Shown: one piece after another, positions 26,292-40,334 of the stretch
Position numbering within the stretch: position 1 is the first letter of the stretch
Layout: the number at the start of each line of letters is the position of its first letter
Origin: Burhinus oedicnemus
Lineage: Eukaryota; Chordata; Aves; Charadriiformes; Burhinidae
DNA: 64,000 nucleotides
Assembly: GCA_008921705.1 (NCBI GenBank)
Contig: VFFE01007644.1
Location: 1,818,871 to 1,882,870 of the forward strand
Direction: 5' to 3'
Made by a program: the position numbers and the translations under genes
Notes under the pieces: model-generated
Told to the model about the DNA's origin: nothing
Databases searched by the model: none
What the model saw: the letters and a program-made list of their open reading frames with translations, nothing else

Positions 26292-26520
26292 TGCCTGAAG
26301 ACAAAGAGACCAGTGCTACAACTTCTCGGGACTGAAATAAACCCAAGGCTTTATTGCTTCCCCACAACATTCCTGGAGATTTCCAGTTGTGCGCCACAGT
26401 TTTCAGCGAAGAGAAATGCAGACTATACCCTTTAAAAACCCAGTCTCTCTGTTAGACTTTGGTGCACATGGAGAAACTGAACATTCTCCCAAGATACCAC
26501 ATGTGCTTTGAGGGTTAACA
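26292..26520 (-). mobile_element. Candidate small solo LTR (uncertain)
   Basis: On the minus strand this 229-base block starts TGTTAACC and ends TTCAGGCA, the TG...CA ends typical of retroviral-type LTRs. It has a TATA-like TTTTTAAAGG near 26431-26437 and an AATAAA signal at 26350-26355, about 60 bases before the 3' end, in the correct order for U3, R and U5. No target-site duplication could be found, no internal region or second LTR is present, and I recognise no named family. It could be a chance arrangement, or part of a longer repeat whose true ends lie elsewhere. Confidence 0.3.
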
Positions 26521-29500
26521 GAGATGATGAGACAAGACCAGGAACAGGCTCCAATGTTCCTTCCAGGGTTACTCTGCAAGTAAAGCTAGATCAGCAAACT
26601 GTTAATCTCAAGAACATTGCTTTGTTTAGTCCTTCTTTATACATCATGGGATTAGCTAATCAACCTAAAACAAACCAACTGTCTTAACTGACTAATACAC
26701 AAAATTGCAGAGTGCATTGTTTTATTACAGACCTTTATGGATGCAAAAGACAACAGCTATCCAGCCATGACTGCTTCTGGAAATTTGAAGCGAGTGTTGG
26801 CCCAGAGTTTGGTGGGCAATTTTTAGTTCTATAACCTTTCTCAGATGCATTGAGAAAGTGGGACTCAGCTAAAATAAATGGGCAAAATGGATTTGCTGGT
26901 TTTCTCAGACACATAGGCAATGTCAGATCTCAGTTCTGTGGCTCTTCTGGCTTTTATTTTTTTGCACGATATTATCTGTGTGCAGTGTACAGTAGTCTGA
27001 ACCAATATTTGATCTGGTGCAAAGACAGATGAAGACCAAAAGAAGCCTATTTAACTTCAAAAATCTGAACCTCTAAAGCAAAGTGTCAATTAACAACATG
27101 GAAGAAAAAGTAACGAACTGAGAAGAAATTTTGAGAAGCTGTGCTGCACACAGATTTCTTCGGAGGTATGCACTATGCGCAAGCTAGCTGACAGGTATCT
27201 CCTCTGCTGAGTTTTGTTGTCAGATGTCATGCAGGAATTTACTGATATGCCGTATACACAGTCTCTTATAAATAACTAATATGCTTGCTGGGAGGAATTG
27301 TGAATGATCAACAGAACAGAGAATGTCAAGTACTGCATTTCTCTAATAAAATTCCTGATATGCCTCATTGCAGAGTATCAAGTGCCTAAAGAAGTCCTAT
27401 TGCTCTTTCAGCAGGAGAAAATGTTGCTCATGTCATTTGCTGTTAATTTTTATGCAAACTGTGACATTACAGGGTTTTTTGATACTAAGTTTTTTTTTCT
27501 TTAATTTATATTATAATAATTATTATAATTTAATAAATTATTGGAATTGTTAATTATGGTAAGGAAGGAATGGCTCAGAGAATACCATCTGAGCACTGCA
27601 TGCACAGTAGAGTGTAATAAATAGCAGTTTTTAAACATGACCTTCAGATAGTTCCTGTACAAAATGTGCGATTCACATCAGCTTACATTTGAATATTATC
27701 CTTTAAATATTACCAAATTAAGAAATTTCAATTAATGGCTCTTGCACTGTGCATCTCACACACTTTCTGTTGAGGTTATTGTCATTTGGTCAGCTTAAAT
27801 ATCGGGCAGAGATGGAAATAAAGAAACAGTTGACAAACCAACTGATGCGGCAGCAAGAAATTATTTTGAAGTGGCACATCCTGCATTTAAAACTGTACAA
27901 AATTCAGGCTAAATGTAGAAAAAATCCAATATATTGCCATTCATTCCAAACAGGGCTGATTATTTTGCACCAGCCATCAAAATGTAGAGTTCCTATACCA
28001 GCAGGAATACTGGAATAGCCTTTCATTTCCCTAAGTGATGAAACTAGCAAACTCAATACTTAAAATAGGCTATGGATTTATTTTTTTGCTATAGCAATTG
28101 GGAAAATTTTAATTCTATTTATTCTAACAGAATTTCATGCTGGTGGATAACAATTATGTGACAATGTGGTAGCCCTAACAGAAACTTCAGTACATATGTT
28201 TGGGATGACTATGTTAACGTAATGAAAAATGCCAATGGAATGTTTTATCAGCCATCATAAATGACTTTATTAAGCAATAATAAATGAAAAACAGAATGAA
28301 TAACTGAGTCAAGGTGTTTACTGTAATATGTATTTTCACTGAAATACTTCTCCCTGGGTAGTAGGATGTCAAAAGTCTAGCTGCAGAATAGCAGAGCACT
28401 TAGAGCGCTGAGTATCTGAAGCTGGAATTCTGAAAATAGATGGATCAAAAATCTCTAGCAATTTCAAGCAGAGAGTACAGAATGGGCCACGCTTTAAGCC
28501 CCTATGTATGTCTTGTGTGATCTTTCCCAGTGTCCTTTATAGCATGGTTTCAATAGCACATTCCTTCCTTCTAAAGCATTTGGAGAACTTTGAAGGAAAT
28601 AAATTATTATTTATTTGATTCTAGTTTATTAACATTTACAGCCCTAAGTATCTACTTCAAACTGGTATGGATACTAAACTTTAGACTTCACATGGCTATC
28701 AGAATATTTAGAATATCTATAGAATATCAGCAAATCTAATGACGTTTCTGCTCTATACGTGAATCAAAAAGTCAAATAACATATTTCATTTTCATCACAA
28801 CATGATTTTGCTGTCTGACATTAATACAAGGTCAAATAAACATTGCATGGGAAGGAAATAAATCCAAATTTGAAGTCTGAAAGGGCAGTCATATTTCTTG
28901 AATGTTCTGAATGTCAGCTTTTTGATAGAAAACTAATACAATAGCAAGGAATGTGTACCTATGCCAGCTCAAGTTGTCTTTTGTATTCATATCAAAGTTT
29001 AATTTCTTTGAATCCTTTGTGTTTCCCATTCAGCAGTATCTTCTGGCATTTATAATGTTTCTCTTAAACTGCAGCACATGAAAGGCTTTGAAAGGTCAGA
29101 CATTCTTTACCATTTAAAATAAAATAAAGCTAAGTTAATGGATATTATTTAATAAAACAGAAAATGATGTTTCACATACATGTGTTGTTAAAGATGAACT
29201 TCCCTTAGAGTTTTGGTACCATATAGTGTCTCGTAGATTTTAAGTTCTTCTGATAAAATATTACACTGAGTGTCCTAATAATCAATAAGAGGATTTTAAA
29301 AAAACCAGGCTCCATTGTGCCCTGTGACTATAATGGTGAAGTCATCATTCAGAGGCAGCCGGATTAATACAGTTATCCTGTGACCTACATGTACTAGAAA
29401 ATGAGATCTAATGTCAAAACTAAGAACAGTCAATTAATATTTAATTCAATAGCTGAGAATAGGCAATATTCTCTCACTTACTTTGTAATGTTAGACTTTT

Positions 29501-31440
29501 GTTTGATTTTATTTAGTATGTATGGTAATAATAAGCAAACATAAACGTCAGTGTAAGATTTCCCCAAAAGATTTGTTTTCAGGATCTTCTTGAGGGAGTC
29601 CACAGTTATTTCTGATAAAAAGCTGAGACCGCCACTCTTTCTTGCCAAAATGGGTTATAATATTCAGCAAATTCAGCTGGTGTTCGTTATAGGGTTACCT
29701 TATAATGGCCTGAATTTTCTATACCTACCGATAAATTGTAATGAGATCTTTTTTTTTAACTTGTTAACTTGTTCCTGAAAAGCTTAGGGCATATTTTTCT
29801 GTATACTGAGTAACAATTTTCTTTGAAATAATCCTCCTAGAATGAAGTAATGCGTTCATGATTATAAGCATCTGCTCTTAACAAATAAAACAAGGGAAAA
29901 GTTATCAAGAGGAAAAGTAATAAAAATTTTAACAGTTTAGAAGACAGTGCTCTGTTCTAACACTGGTATCTCCAGTCCTTTTACTACTTGCAGGTTAGGT
30001 GTTACATAGGACAATTCTATTTCCATTTCCAAGGTCCAAAGTTCACCCTAAAATTAGCACACATCAGTTAACTGAACATTCTAACCTCAAAGTGCCTAAA
30101 TGATTGTTTCCCAAATTTGCAGACAATCTGTAATTTAATAGGAAAGAGAGTTTAGTATTGCAACTCTGATCATTAGCTGATATTATAACTATTGAGGCAT
30201 TTGAAGAAAACAATACATCAAATAAATTTTCTGCAAGTTCTTTTAAAATGCAGAATAATAAGATTTTTTATTATGCCTACTAAAGAAGTAAATGGAAAAA
30301 AATGAAAATACTTTCTGACATTGATAATCTAGTAGGCAAAAATATTCCCAAACCCAGAAAAAGGTCCAAATTCTCAGGTGAGCCAAACAAGCTCTGGAAG
30401 CACATAGGAGCTATTGAAGTTGCCCCAGCCACAGAGCAGCCTCACATTATGCTAGCCAGGGGCATAAACTGCTCCTTTTCAAAGGAACTGGGATATGAAT
30501 CCCATTGACAGTGCTGGTGCTCAGCCCTGCCCTACCATTGCAGGTTGGACCTTACAGTAACAAGGAAGGGGAGGTTGGAAGATGTTAGCTTTATGGTTTG
30601 GCGTACAGCAACTATTTTTTTTAAAATGTTTCCTACCTCTGAAAGGTAGATGATCACATGTGGAACCATCTATTTCTAATTTCAATTGGTGTGTTTTAAA
30701 AAAACCTAAAATTCATATAGGAAGAAATTGCCTTGGAGACTTTTTTCCTAATTAGACATTCAATGCTTTTAATTGTTTTCATTGTTCTGAAAGTAGAGAA
30801 ACAGCTATGAGTGGAAAGAAAATCTTTGCAATCCCTAGTTATTTCTTTAAATAAAGACCTAGATAGAAGGGATTTAATCTCATTCTCTTTTATTATTGCC
30901 TGTGAAATGAGGTGAGAATATATAATCCTTGTACTTCTACCAGTGGCTCAGTCAGGACACTGTGCAAGAACCAATTGTTATAGTAATTGAATTTCAGCAA
31001 AATTTGTGAATACTCTTCAATAATGTCAAGTTTATTGAAATCTAAAAATAAAGAAACAGAATACTATTTTGAATTACGACTTAAGAAAGAATTGTAATAT
31101 ATACAACTTGGAGAACTATTATTAATAAAGAAAACATACTGTACTTCACAGGAAATTAGTTTTCTAACTATTTGTGCTATTGTGCAATGTTAATGCATGT
31201 AATCATTTGTAAGGAATATTTTCCAAAATTTATCTTCAATGCATTATCCAAAACATTAAATGAAGATCAGTGGAGATTTCCATAGCATCATGATGGCAGT
31301 GAACAAGGGAAACTGAAGATAGAACATTAAAACCTGTCTATCATAATCATCTTCTGGTGAGGGGCTGGGCAGTTCATTGTGCTCGTATACAAGAAATTTG
31401 AACATCCTGAAGAAATATACTGTGGTTTACATACAGATTG

Positions 31441-31462
31441 TTATTATTTATTATTATTATTA
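31441..31462 (+). repeat. TTA microsatellite
   Basis: About seven TTA units with one interruption; simple sequence. Confidence 0.8.
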
Positions 31463-33830
31463 CCTATTGTGTGCGGGTTTGCAGTGTTGGAAGAAGGAAG
31501 GAGAGAGAGCTGAAAGGCTATGGTAACATGTAGGATGGGCTGATGGCACGGGTGATTTTGAAGAGGAGTGCCTGGGAAGTGGTACCTCGTGGTGAGCAGG
31601 GTAGACAGGGAATCTCTGCATTCTCCCTGCACCCATCTTACGCTCCTGTCCTCTTCTCTACATATTGTACTTTTCTCTTTCTACTTTCCCTTCCTCATAC
31701 CCTGTTTCTCCATGCCACCTTTCCAGATTAAAGTCTAGAATTTGGCACCTGTATCTCTTTGATGACTTTAAGAAATGCAAATTTCTTGCAATACAATGTC
31801 AATTGCAATGGAACTTCGGGTGGTCAAGTTGATTCTTTCCTTAAAGTATTAGGTGGATTTCTTCCAGAATGAAAAATTCAGTGTAGCTCAGGAATGACAA
31901 AAAGACTGTTCAAATAAAAGTAGAATGAGTGGAGTAGGAAGAAGGAAAGCAGAAGGAAAGAAAGTTTCTAGCAAAGAGAACCAGGGCTATGGCTGAGGCA
32001 ATAGTGCAGGGCTGCTTTATCCCAGCAGCTTAGTCAGCTGTGAAGCAAGAGGGATCATTGATAACTTCCTCACAATCCAATTCTCCTCTTCTGTAAATCT
32101 TTGGTGATAACGTACAGAGACATTTGTTCCATTCAGGGCAGAAGCAGCTGTTTGATGCTGTTTCTGGAGGCTGTTTTCCAGATTTAGATAGTTGATCTCT
32201 CATAGACTTCTTAGTTTTAACATCATCACAGAGTTGAGCTGTACTCCCATTTCACAATATTTGCGAAGCATGCCAGTTTGTTTTGTAATTGATGCAGACT
32301 AACAGGTAGTATTACAAAGTTGATTCCAAAAGGAAATGAATGTGAAAGTTCACAGTTCAGGTCATGTACAGTTTCAGTCTTCCTGGCTGAAGACTCAATA
32401 AGACAGTACTGTACTCATTTATGTATAATCATCTAGATTTGCAATGAGGTAGGCTATAAAACATGCTTTTTATAAAAACTGAAGTTTAGGGGTTTTTGGA
32501 GACCACTGAAAAATCAGACAGCCCATAAATCTATGAAGTCCACAGAGTTTGGGTTCATTCATAAATTTGCTTCAGTCAAGAGTTCTACTCCTTCTTGGTT
32601 GGAAAGGTGGATCCACAAACCTGAATTTTAACATAAAAATGTAATCAATTCCTACAAAACAATGATACTTAAAAGACTTAATCAAATAATAAGGATGGGT
32701 AGAATTAAATAGAGTTTGGGGTTTTGTTTAAGTCAACAAATATTGGAAGGAGAAAATTAGAGAACATGCATTATACAATGGTAATCAATTTATTTCCAGT
32801 CATTGCTTGCAGCAGGACTTAACTAGAAACTGGATCATTATTATTTCATCTGATTGATTACCTATACTGTTATCCTGTAACAATTACCTATGAAATAACT
32901 GACCTTTTTCAGTAGAACAACCTGAGGTATTTTTCATGTCAATAAGATGCATCATGATATGAAGTCTGATTTTGTTTCTAGTCTACAATCTTAAATTTAA
33001 GAACTAAATATACTAATGTTAGAAGATAATTACGAGAACATGACAGAAATGGCCAGGACTGTCTTTAAACTATTAAGACAGTTCACAGCAATGAACTTTT
33101 CAAAAATGGGCACCACTAAACACGTGACGATTTGGTTTATCGAGGATTGTATACAGCTCAGTAAAGAATTACCTGTTGATTTTGGGATGTTTAGAAGAAA
33201 TGTCAGCAGAAACCTATCTTTGGAACATTTAACATTACAATCATCTACCCTCTGCTGTACCAAAGGAATTAACAATCAGGTTATGAGGACTCAGAGCGAG
33301 GATTTAATTTGTTATAGGTATATTTTCAGTGGGCTGAACTGATACCTTCTGCTCCAAGATTGAATCACAATGCTGAGCATTTGCACTTCACCATTCTGTT
33401 TAGCCAGACCGTCTGATAGAATGTCCATCAGTCTTTCAGCAGTAGGTCCAGACCATAAGAGACGTAAAGGCAAACTCTATTGGAAGATGGCTGTTACAGT
33501 TCTTAGGCCACCTCAAGTTAAAGTCCTCATCCAAAAGCCAGATTCATTTGTGAACTGCTAAGATTCAAGTTGCTAACACAAAAATCTAAACGCTCTTCTG
33601 TGTGCATTGTGCCTGGAGGACAGAGCATATTCTCATTAATATAGCAATGTCACCTATGATTGGATTGATGGAAATGATTTACAGAGGATTAGGAATTCTT
33701 GTTCTGTTTTACCAATAAACAGAGTTACATTATCACATTTCAATAGATAATTCTATTGCTGTGCCTTTTCTCTTGAAAATTAACATGATTTTCAGAGGGA
33801 AAATAATTACATGTCATTCATAATCCATTA

Positions 33831-33839
<9 letters not shown>

Positions 33840-33867
<28 letters not shown>
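33840..33867 (+). repeat. A(28) homopolymer
   Basis: This is the longest A run in the window. It follows AACTAGATTT with no AATAAA within 30 bases upstream, so it does not look like the tail of a processed transcript. It is probably a slippage-prone simple repeat. Confidence 0.85.
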
Positions 33868-33868
<1 letters not shown>

Positions 33869-34280
33869 AACACCAAAACTGGGTGCTTATTTTCAGAGGG
33901 AAAAGTCTAAAGTACCTACACTTCCCTCATGTGGTGTGTTAGTGTAAAGGCTTCTAGTAACCCTATTAATCAAATGCAGTCTGGTAGCTCACATTCCTCT
34001 TATTTGAATAGAATTATTTAGGAGCATCAGAAATAGACTTTAAGAAAAGCAGATTCATTTGAAGACTGTTGCCAGTATTAACTCTGGTGAATACCGAAGG
34101 AGTTTGGAGACAGAGTAACTGTGATTTGGCAAGAAAAGCAGGTTGGAGCACATAAACATGGACACTGATTTTTTGTGCAATACAAGCAAATAAACACTAA
34201 AAAATACAAGCAAAATCACTAAAGTTTGCCCCTTACACAGAGATTTTCATCAGCAAATCTCGGGGTTTTTTTACAGAAAA

Positions 34281-34421
34281 TGTCATCGGTCCCATTTTAC
34301 AGATCAGGAAACAGAAGCACTAGAAAGGCAAGATATTTGCTCGTATTTAGGCAGAGGCAATTGCAACACTGCTTTGAGATCTCAACGCCAGTCTGTTCCC
34401 TGACTAGTCAACTTTGCTGCC
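34281..34421 (-). mobile_element. MIR SINE, nearly full length (minus strand)
   Basis: Read on the plus strand, CCCATTTTACAGATCAGGAA at 34291-34310, ACAGAAGCACTAGAAAGGCA, then GGCAGAGGCAATTGCAAC and TTTGCTGCC follow, in order, the reverse complement of MIR (CCATTTTACAGATGAGGAAA, CTGAGGCACAGAGAGG, GGCAGAGC, CTGCC). The order and spacing of four blocks over about 140 bases make chance unlikely. It is old and diverged. Confidence 0.8.
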
Positions 34422-37400
34422 ACTGTAGTAATACAGGTTACTTCTAAAGAGACTATGCTAGTTAATGGGCATTTTTTGTAAGGGACAATTTTGTTTCTTT
34501 CTTTGTTTTTTTCATGTTTTTCAGCTCCCAAACGCTTCAGGAGGCAATAGCTTTTTTAATTTTTTTTCTTTTTACTCTAAACTGGGCAGGCAAATTTAAT
34601 GATTTTTCAAATGCATTTGTTGTTTTTAAGTAGCACTTGCCAAAGAACCATTAGAGCTATGATTAATTCCTTCTGTCACAGGAAAAAAAAATGAAAATAA
34701 GCCATGAAAAAGCTGCAAGGCTTTTAAGTATGAATAATTTGCTGATGGTCTAGGAAAGGATTACAGTGCTGAATACACATCTCTATAAATATTAAAACAG
34801 ATTTTTTTTAACAAAACTATACTTCAGGACATGCTTACAACAGCTAAAATAGCTATAGAATTGTGTTTTATTCCTGTCTTCTGTCAACTTTCAAGAAACT
34901 GATGTTTCAGAAGAGCCGTTGTGCCAAGATATTTAAATCAATCTAACCAACTTTAATTTTAATCTTCAGAAATCAGTCAGACTTCATTTGATTTCTGACT
35001 TCATGTTGGAAGGTTTACATAATTCTAGAGTGTTGTTATTCAGTGCTTCATTTCAACTGAGGTACTGAATTTGCTGGAGATCTGACCACTGCTCCGCACG
35101 TGCCTCTGGTTCCCCACTGCTTCTGGGGAGTGTAGCCTTCTAATCTGAGTGTAGCACTGAATATTTTGGTTTTCCTCTGTGAAGGCCTGACCCACTGAAG
35201 TTGATGCAAGTATTATCGTTGTTAGCAGCAGACTGTGGTCCTTCTAGGCTTATACCATATAGTAGTGTTTACAGTCCTATTGTAAATATAGCAGTATGGA
35301 AGCAACGATAGTAATTTTGCAGAAAACTTTTGCAAAGAGATAGAATCTGTGATAGCAGGCATGCAAGAGTTATGAGGTAGGAGAAAAGCGGTCACTATTG
35401 GTGTTTAGATGATAGTGTGTGTCACAAAGCAGAACAAATGCCTGGGTATATATTGTGGGCACGTGTTAGCTTCCACCACATAATATCCATTTACAGCATG
35501 TGTTTTGATTTGCAACAGACAGATGTTGTGGGGATATTTTTCTCTAATACTTGAAATGCTTTGCTTCCATAACTTAAGTTGCCAATACTTTACTTCTCTG
35601 TCCTTCAGAACTGTGATTTATACCTTTAAAATACTGCAATACCTAATGTGTGAATAGTTCTTGCTTTGTAGTTTGGCTAAGGCTGTGAATATGCGTGAGG
35701 TTTGAAACGGAAAGGCAGAAGAGCTATCTTTTTTGCTGAATTGTGCTGTTCTTGTAATTCCTAAACACTGAAATAGGTTTTTGTCCCTTGCAGCTAGCTT
35801 TGAGGTCTGTTAGATACATAAAAAAATTTTAATTACATCTATGTGGCCCAAAACTGGCTTTGTGATAGCTGTTGTTTCTAGACAACATGACAAACACTTT
35901 TTAAATCATTAACCCATTTGCTTCACCTGTTTCCCTTGGAAATCAGTTTTCTTTTCAAGTAAAGTTATTGGTAAAAATAGGGTATTTTATCCCACTGACT
36001 AGAACTTCACAGCACCATATGGGTCATTAAAGCCTACAAATGCTTAAAGTAGGGCTCATGAGGAGAGTACAAGTTGACTTTCACACTCACTGAATAGACA
36101 TTACTCCTGGAATATTATCATACTGGGGATTAGTTTGTGAAGAACAGAACTATGCAATGAAAGAAGTATTAAATGGCCAGCAATTGACTGCAAGCCAACA
36201 CAGATGTGCTCACTTAATAAGAGTAGGTTTATTTAAGAGACAAATTATAATAGTTCATTATGAAGAGAAAAAAAACATTAACATGACAGTATCTGATGCA
36301 AAGTTCCCATTTTACTGCAAATCGCAAACTGAATAAATCAACATGATTGCAAACTTGATCTTCTTGTGACTATGGCACTCTGGGATGCCTCCTGCTGTAA
36401 GGAAGGTAAATGGGATTTGCTGTGACATTTGTGTTTCTAATGCAGCTGTTGGCAAGAGGTTGCTATGCAGATTCCCAGTATCCAGCATCCCTTCAATTTC
36501 TTGGCCATTTTCACCCTTGTTACTGGATTCCCGACATCTCTGATGCTGCTTTTTTCTGGGCTTTTCCTGATACAGGCTATATGCTCGTTGTCTAATCAGT
36601 ATGGGGATTATTTTCTGTTATTTCTTCCATGTTAATCCTTCAGACTCACTGACTTTTGCTTAGTGTTCTGTGTCCTAGCTAACACTAGGCTAGAAAGCTC
36701 ACATAAACCAAGTACCAGTGTGATCCAGGCAAAATACTTCCTTTATCTATTACTATAGCCATCCTCTTTAACCAGTTAATCTCCAGGTATATAAATTAAG
36801 CTTTGTGAATTTTGTAAGCGCATACTTAGCGTCTGGAAGTACATGCACTCAGCATACCATAAAGTAAATAAAGGCTAAATACAAGTCTGGTATTCTGTAG
36901 AGTTTGGATATTGGATTTGTTAATTATGTTGTTTTCATGACATTCAAAAGAACTGAAGCTTGGCTAGTTAAGGCAGAGCATGCAGAATAATCTGTTAATT
37001 TGGACTATTTAATAGAAATAATTCAGTATCTGCAAGAAAGAGACAATGTAATTATTAGCATATTGCTATAACCAACTATTGAGATAAAATCATGGGAAGC
37101 AGGTCAACATTTTCGTTTTTAAAAAGTATTAAAAAATGCAAAATCATAGCTGTTTGCACTAAGAATTTCAGCTCGGTTTTAAATAGAATGTAAGTCTGAT
37201 CTTAAGTGCACTGAATTTAATAGAGCAGTTCCATGAATTTTGATGGCACCTCAATTGAGTTCTACCTGTGTATCGTACAGTCAGTAATCAACAATTCGGA
37301 GCTATGTTTTTCACAGTATGCTGAAAGCTGCATGCATAACAACTGCAAATGCACCTCACCCCTACCCGGCGAATATTCTTAGGTAAAACTCCTTCGAGCC

Positions 37401-37882
37401 AATAGAAAAAACTTTGGCAGCAGCTTTCTGAGGCTTTCAGCTAAAATTATAGGAGTGAAAGACTCTGAATAAATTACCCGCATATTTAATTCATGCTCAA
37501 AATACAGCTTGTTCGTTCCATCTCCACCCTCTGTATACAATCTCAGTACATAATAATATAGTGCCTTTTAAAAGTGGAAAATTGGCTTAATAAACAGGTG
37601 TACCACAGATGAAGTCTGTAATGTGTCTTCAATTTTGTGTGTTAAGCGTCTTAATCATGATTCATGACACTTGATAACCTATAGTTAGGTATTATCATAA
37701 TCAGGTACGATTTTATCATAGATCTATGTAGAAATTATGTTAAATAATTGTTTTGAAATCACATCTAATCATGAGAAACAACGTCCTGGATAATATTTCA
37801 AACACAGTTCAGGTCGCAGTCCTTTCAGCTACCTAATTGGTAACTACTTTTTCTTGCACCTAAAGAAATTCTTTCACCGGAA

Positions 37883-37919
37883 AACGTGAAGTCCACACAG
37901 GCCTGGTGGACTTGCAGTT
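37883..37919 (+). other. Small hairpin
   Basis: AAGTCCAC at 37889-37896 and GTGGACTT at 37906-37913 form a perfect 8-base stem with a 9-base loop. Beyond a 3x3 internal loop, AAAC and GTTT add four pairs. The whole is shorter than a usual pre-microRNA stem. Strand of any transcript is unknown. Confidence 0.35.
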
Positions 37920-40285
37920 TATCCATGCAAAAAAAATATTTAGTTCTTCTGTAAACAGGAGAGATTATTTTATCTTCTCAGCTGTAGCATTTTTCATGAT
38001 GAAGAAAGCACGCTGGCTCCACAGTACAGATCAGACTGCTGGGCTGGGGCCTGTGTTAAAAAATGACAGTACATAAGCTCAGCAAAAGGCAGCAGAAAAA
38101 ATAAAAGGTCCTACCATCCAAATACCACTGTATTTTTTATGGATCAGTATTTCTGAAGAAATAATTTAGAAAATAAATGTAACCGCTTTTTCCTCCATTC
38201 AGAATAGTATTAAAAGGAACCCTATTTTGTTCACATTTATCTATTGTTCATAAGTAAATGCTCCCCTGAGACTGATCACTGTTCTTTGAAATGTTTGCTG
38301 TAATTTTTCCATTGAGTGATGTTTGTATTGGTTTGGATGAGTGCTCAAGAAGCACTGCTGTGTGTATTCAAATACAACATTTACATAAAGAACCGTGGCC
38401 ATCTCTTCCACGTGAGCTCTTCAGGTATCCTTCCATCTTTTGATTTTCCTTCTCAAATGAGAGTGTTACAACATTATTACCATTTCATAGTACAATATAC
38501 CACTTTAATTCTGCAACTGTGAAACTTCACTCTATGGCTAGCTTTTGGAAATCTTCAGTCTCACCCAATTCTAGCAGTTTAAACATTACACCTTTGACTA
38601 TATTTCCAAATGTACTATTTATAATGAAATTATTACAGATATAAAGCTGATCTTTTGAGCGATGTAACTAAAAGATCATTAGTTTGCATAGTAGATTAGA
38701 GGTCACTTGGACCTTGAACTTAAGAACAAAATAAGTATAGGCGTTTAACATGGTATAAGGAAGATTATAGTCTTTATTAATAAAGTAATAAGCTACTTAG
38801 AACTCTATTAGGACAACATGCCAGAGTTAATATACACCATTAACACGTTTGTCTTGACTTTTTTTTAAGGAGGGTATAATGATTTTCTAGCATTGTGTTC
38901 TTGTGTATCTCTTCGCTATATTTTCAAAGTTACTTATGAGACACTTAATATTCAACAACATTGTATGTCTGGAAACTTTTTGGGAATAATGTAAATGTTG
39001 CTTATGTTAACAAGTAAGATACTCCAACTGGAGTGTATTAGGTAGCCATTTCATACGGTTTACAAATGGATTTATAGTACATATATAAATTAGATGTTTT
39101 ACGGAGAAAACCAGCATGTTTGAAGGCAAAGTTAGATCTCTGATAAAAGATCTGTGGTATCTGTAGTTCAATAGTTCCTGCTGTAGTCCTATAGATCTGT
39201 AGTTCTTGTTTCTACTAAGCCAAAGAGATTGTGAATACGGTAACAGACTGTTACGGTTTGCTCTTAGAATACCTATAAAACGAACAGACTTTGTTGCTTT
39301 CTAATCCAAGTGTATGACTTGTTTCTCTTCAAACAACTCAGGAAGAAAAGATATATTAGTGTGTAAAGGTAAACAAAATGTAAGAGTACATGAAAATTCC
39401 ATGTACAATTTGGGTACAAAAATGAATCATGAAAATATTTATTACATAGACTCCAAAATATATAATGCAAAATACCTCAAAACAACCAGACGTGAGAAAG
39501 TGGACAACTTTCTCACTGTAGCCTTATAGACTACAAAACCAATAAAAATAAACATTCAGATATTTCTTGCTTTTCAGCTGGGAATATCTTTGTCAGCAAA
39601 GTCTGATCACTTCTCCCTCTATTTTTAAGGGGATTTTCCATTAAATCCAATGTAAGAATACCTGACTTTTTAGAAGAAAAATATTGCCACAATCTCTGTT
39701 TAGTTATTGGTTGTGTGTTACCCAAGTTCAGCGTTCTAGAATGAGAAACACAGTGTCAATTCCTTCCTAAAGTTTTGTGATCAATATATAATTTTTTTTT
39801 AGGTTTGGAGAGTAGTATTTAAGCTATCAGGAATTACTTTTATTCAACAGGGCAAGTCATGCTAACTGAGCCACTGGACTGGTGAACCTGAATTGCTTTG
39901 TGTATGAGATAAAGTCTTTGTATTCTGCTATTACCACATTAACACCTGACATTGAGTTTCTAATGCAAAAAGCCATGGTTATGTTAGCCGTTATTTTAAA
40001 TATAGAAGAAAATGCTATTAACCAGTTTGGAAAGATGGGTAGCAGGGGAATGTGGAGAAAAGAAGTGGGAATGGCAAGACAAAAAAAGTTACAAGATTAA
40101 CACTTTTCCTTTTTCTTTTGCTGAGTGTGAAAATGTCTACATATATTTTAACATTCTTTCTCAGGTTATCAAGCCATTATTTAGAAATAGCTTTTTTAAC
40201 TTGCATATCCAGCAAGTAATTTACCCTGAAAGGCAAATACACAGAGAGAGCAGTGGAGCAAGCCTTTTTCATTCTCAGATTATTT

Positions 40286-40334
40286 AAAACAAACAAACAA
40301 ACAAACAAAACCCCGAACAAACAAACAACAAAAC
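40286..40334 (+). repeat. CAAA microsatellite, interrupted
   Basis: Repeated CAAA units, broken by CCCCG and continuing as CAAACAAACAACAAAACC. Confidence 0.85.

Larger units (their letters stand above)
24175..34280. other. Unique AT-rich DNA with simple repeats
   Basis: Apart from a candidate LTR at 26292-26520, this stretch shows no supported gene. A very AT-rich, partly palindromic piece lies at 27496-27545, and a TTA repeat at 31441-31462. Open frames reach 108 codons (33016-33342 on +, product unrecognised) and 100 codons (24706-25008 on -). Neither has a recognisable domain or convincing start context. Confidence 0.6.

Noticed and set aside
33016..33342. 108-codon plus-strand open frame upstream of the A(28) tract, considered as a processed pseudogene
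   Set aside because: No known protein is recognised, there is no AATAAA at a proper distance before the A tract, about 500 bases separate frame and tract, and retrocopies are rare in birds.
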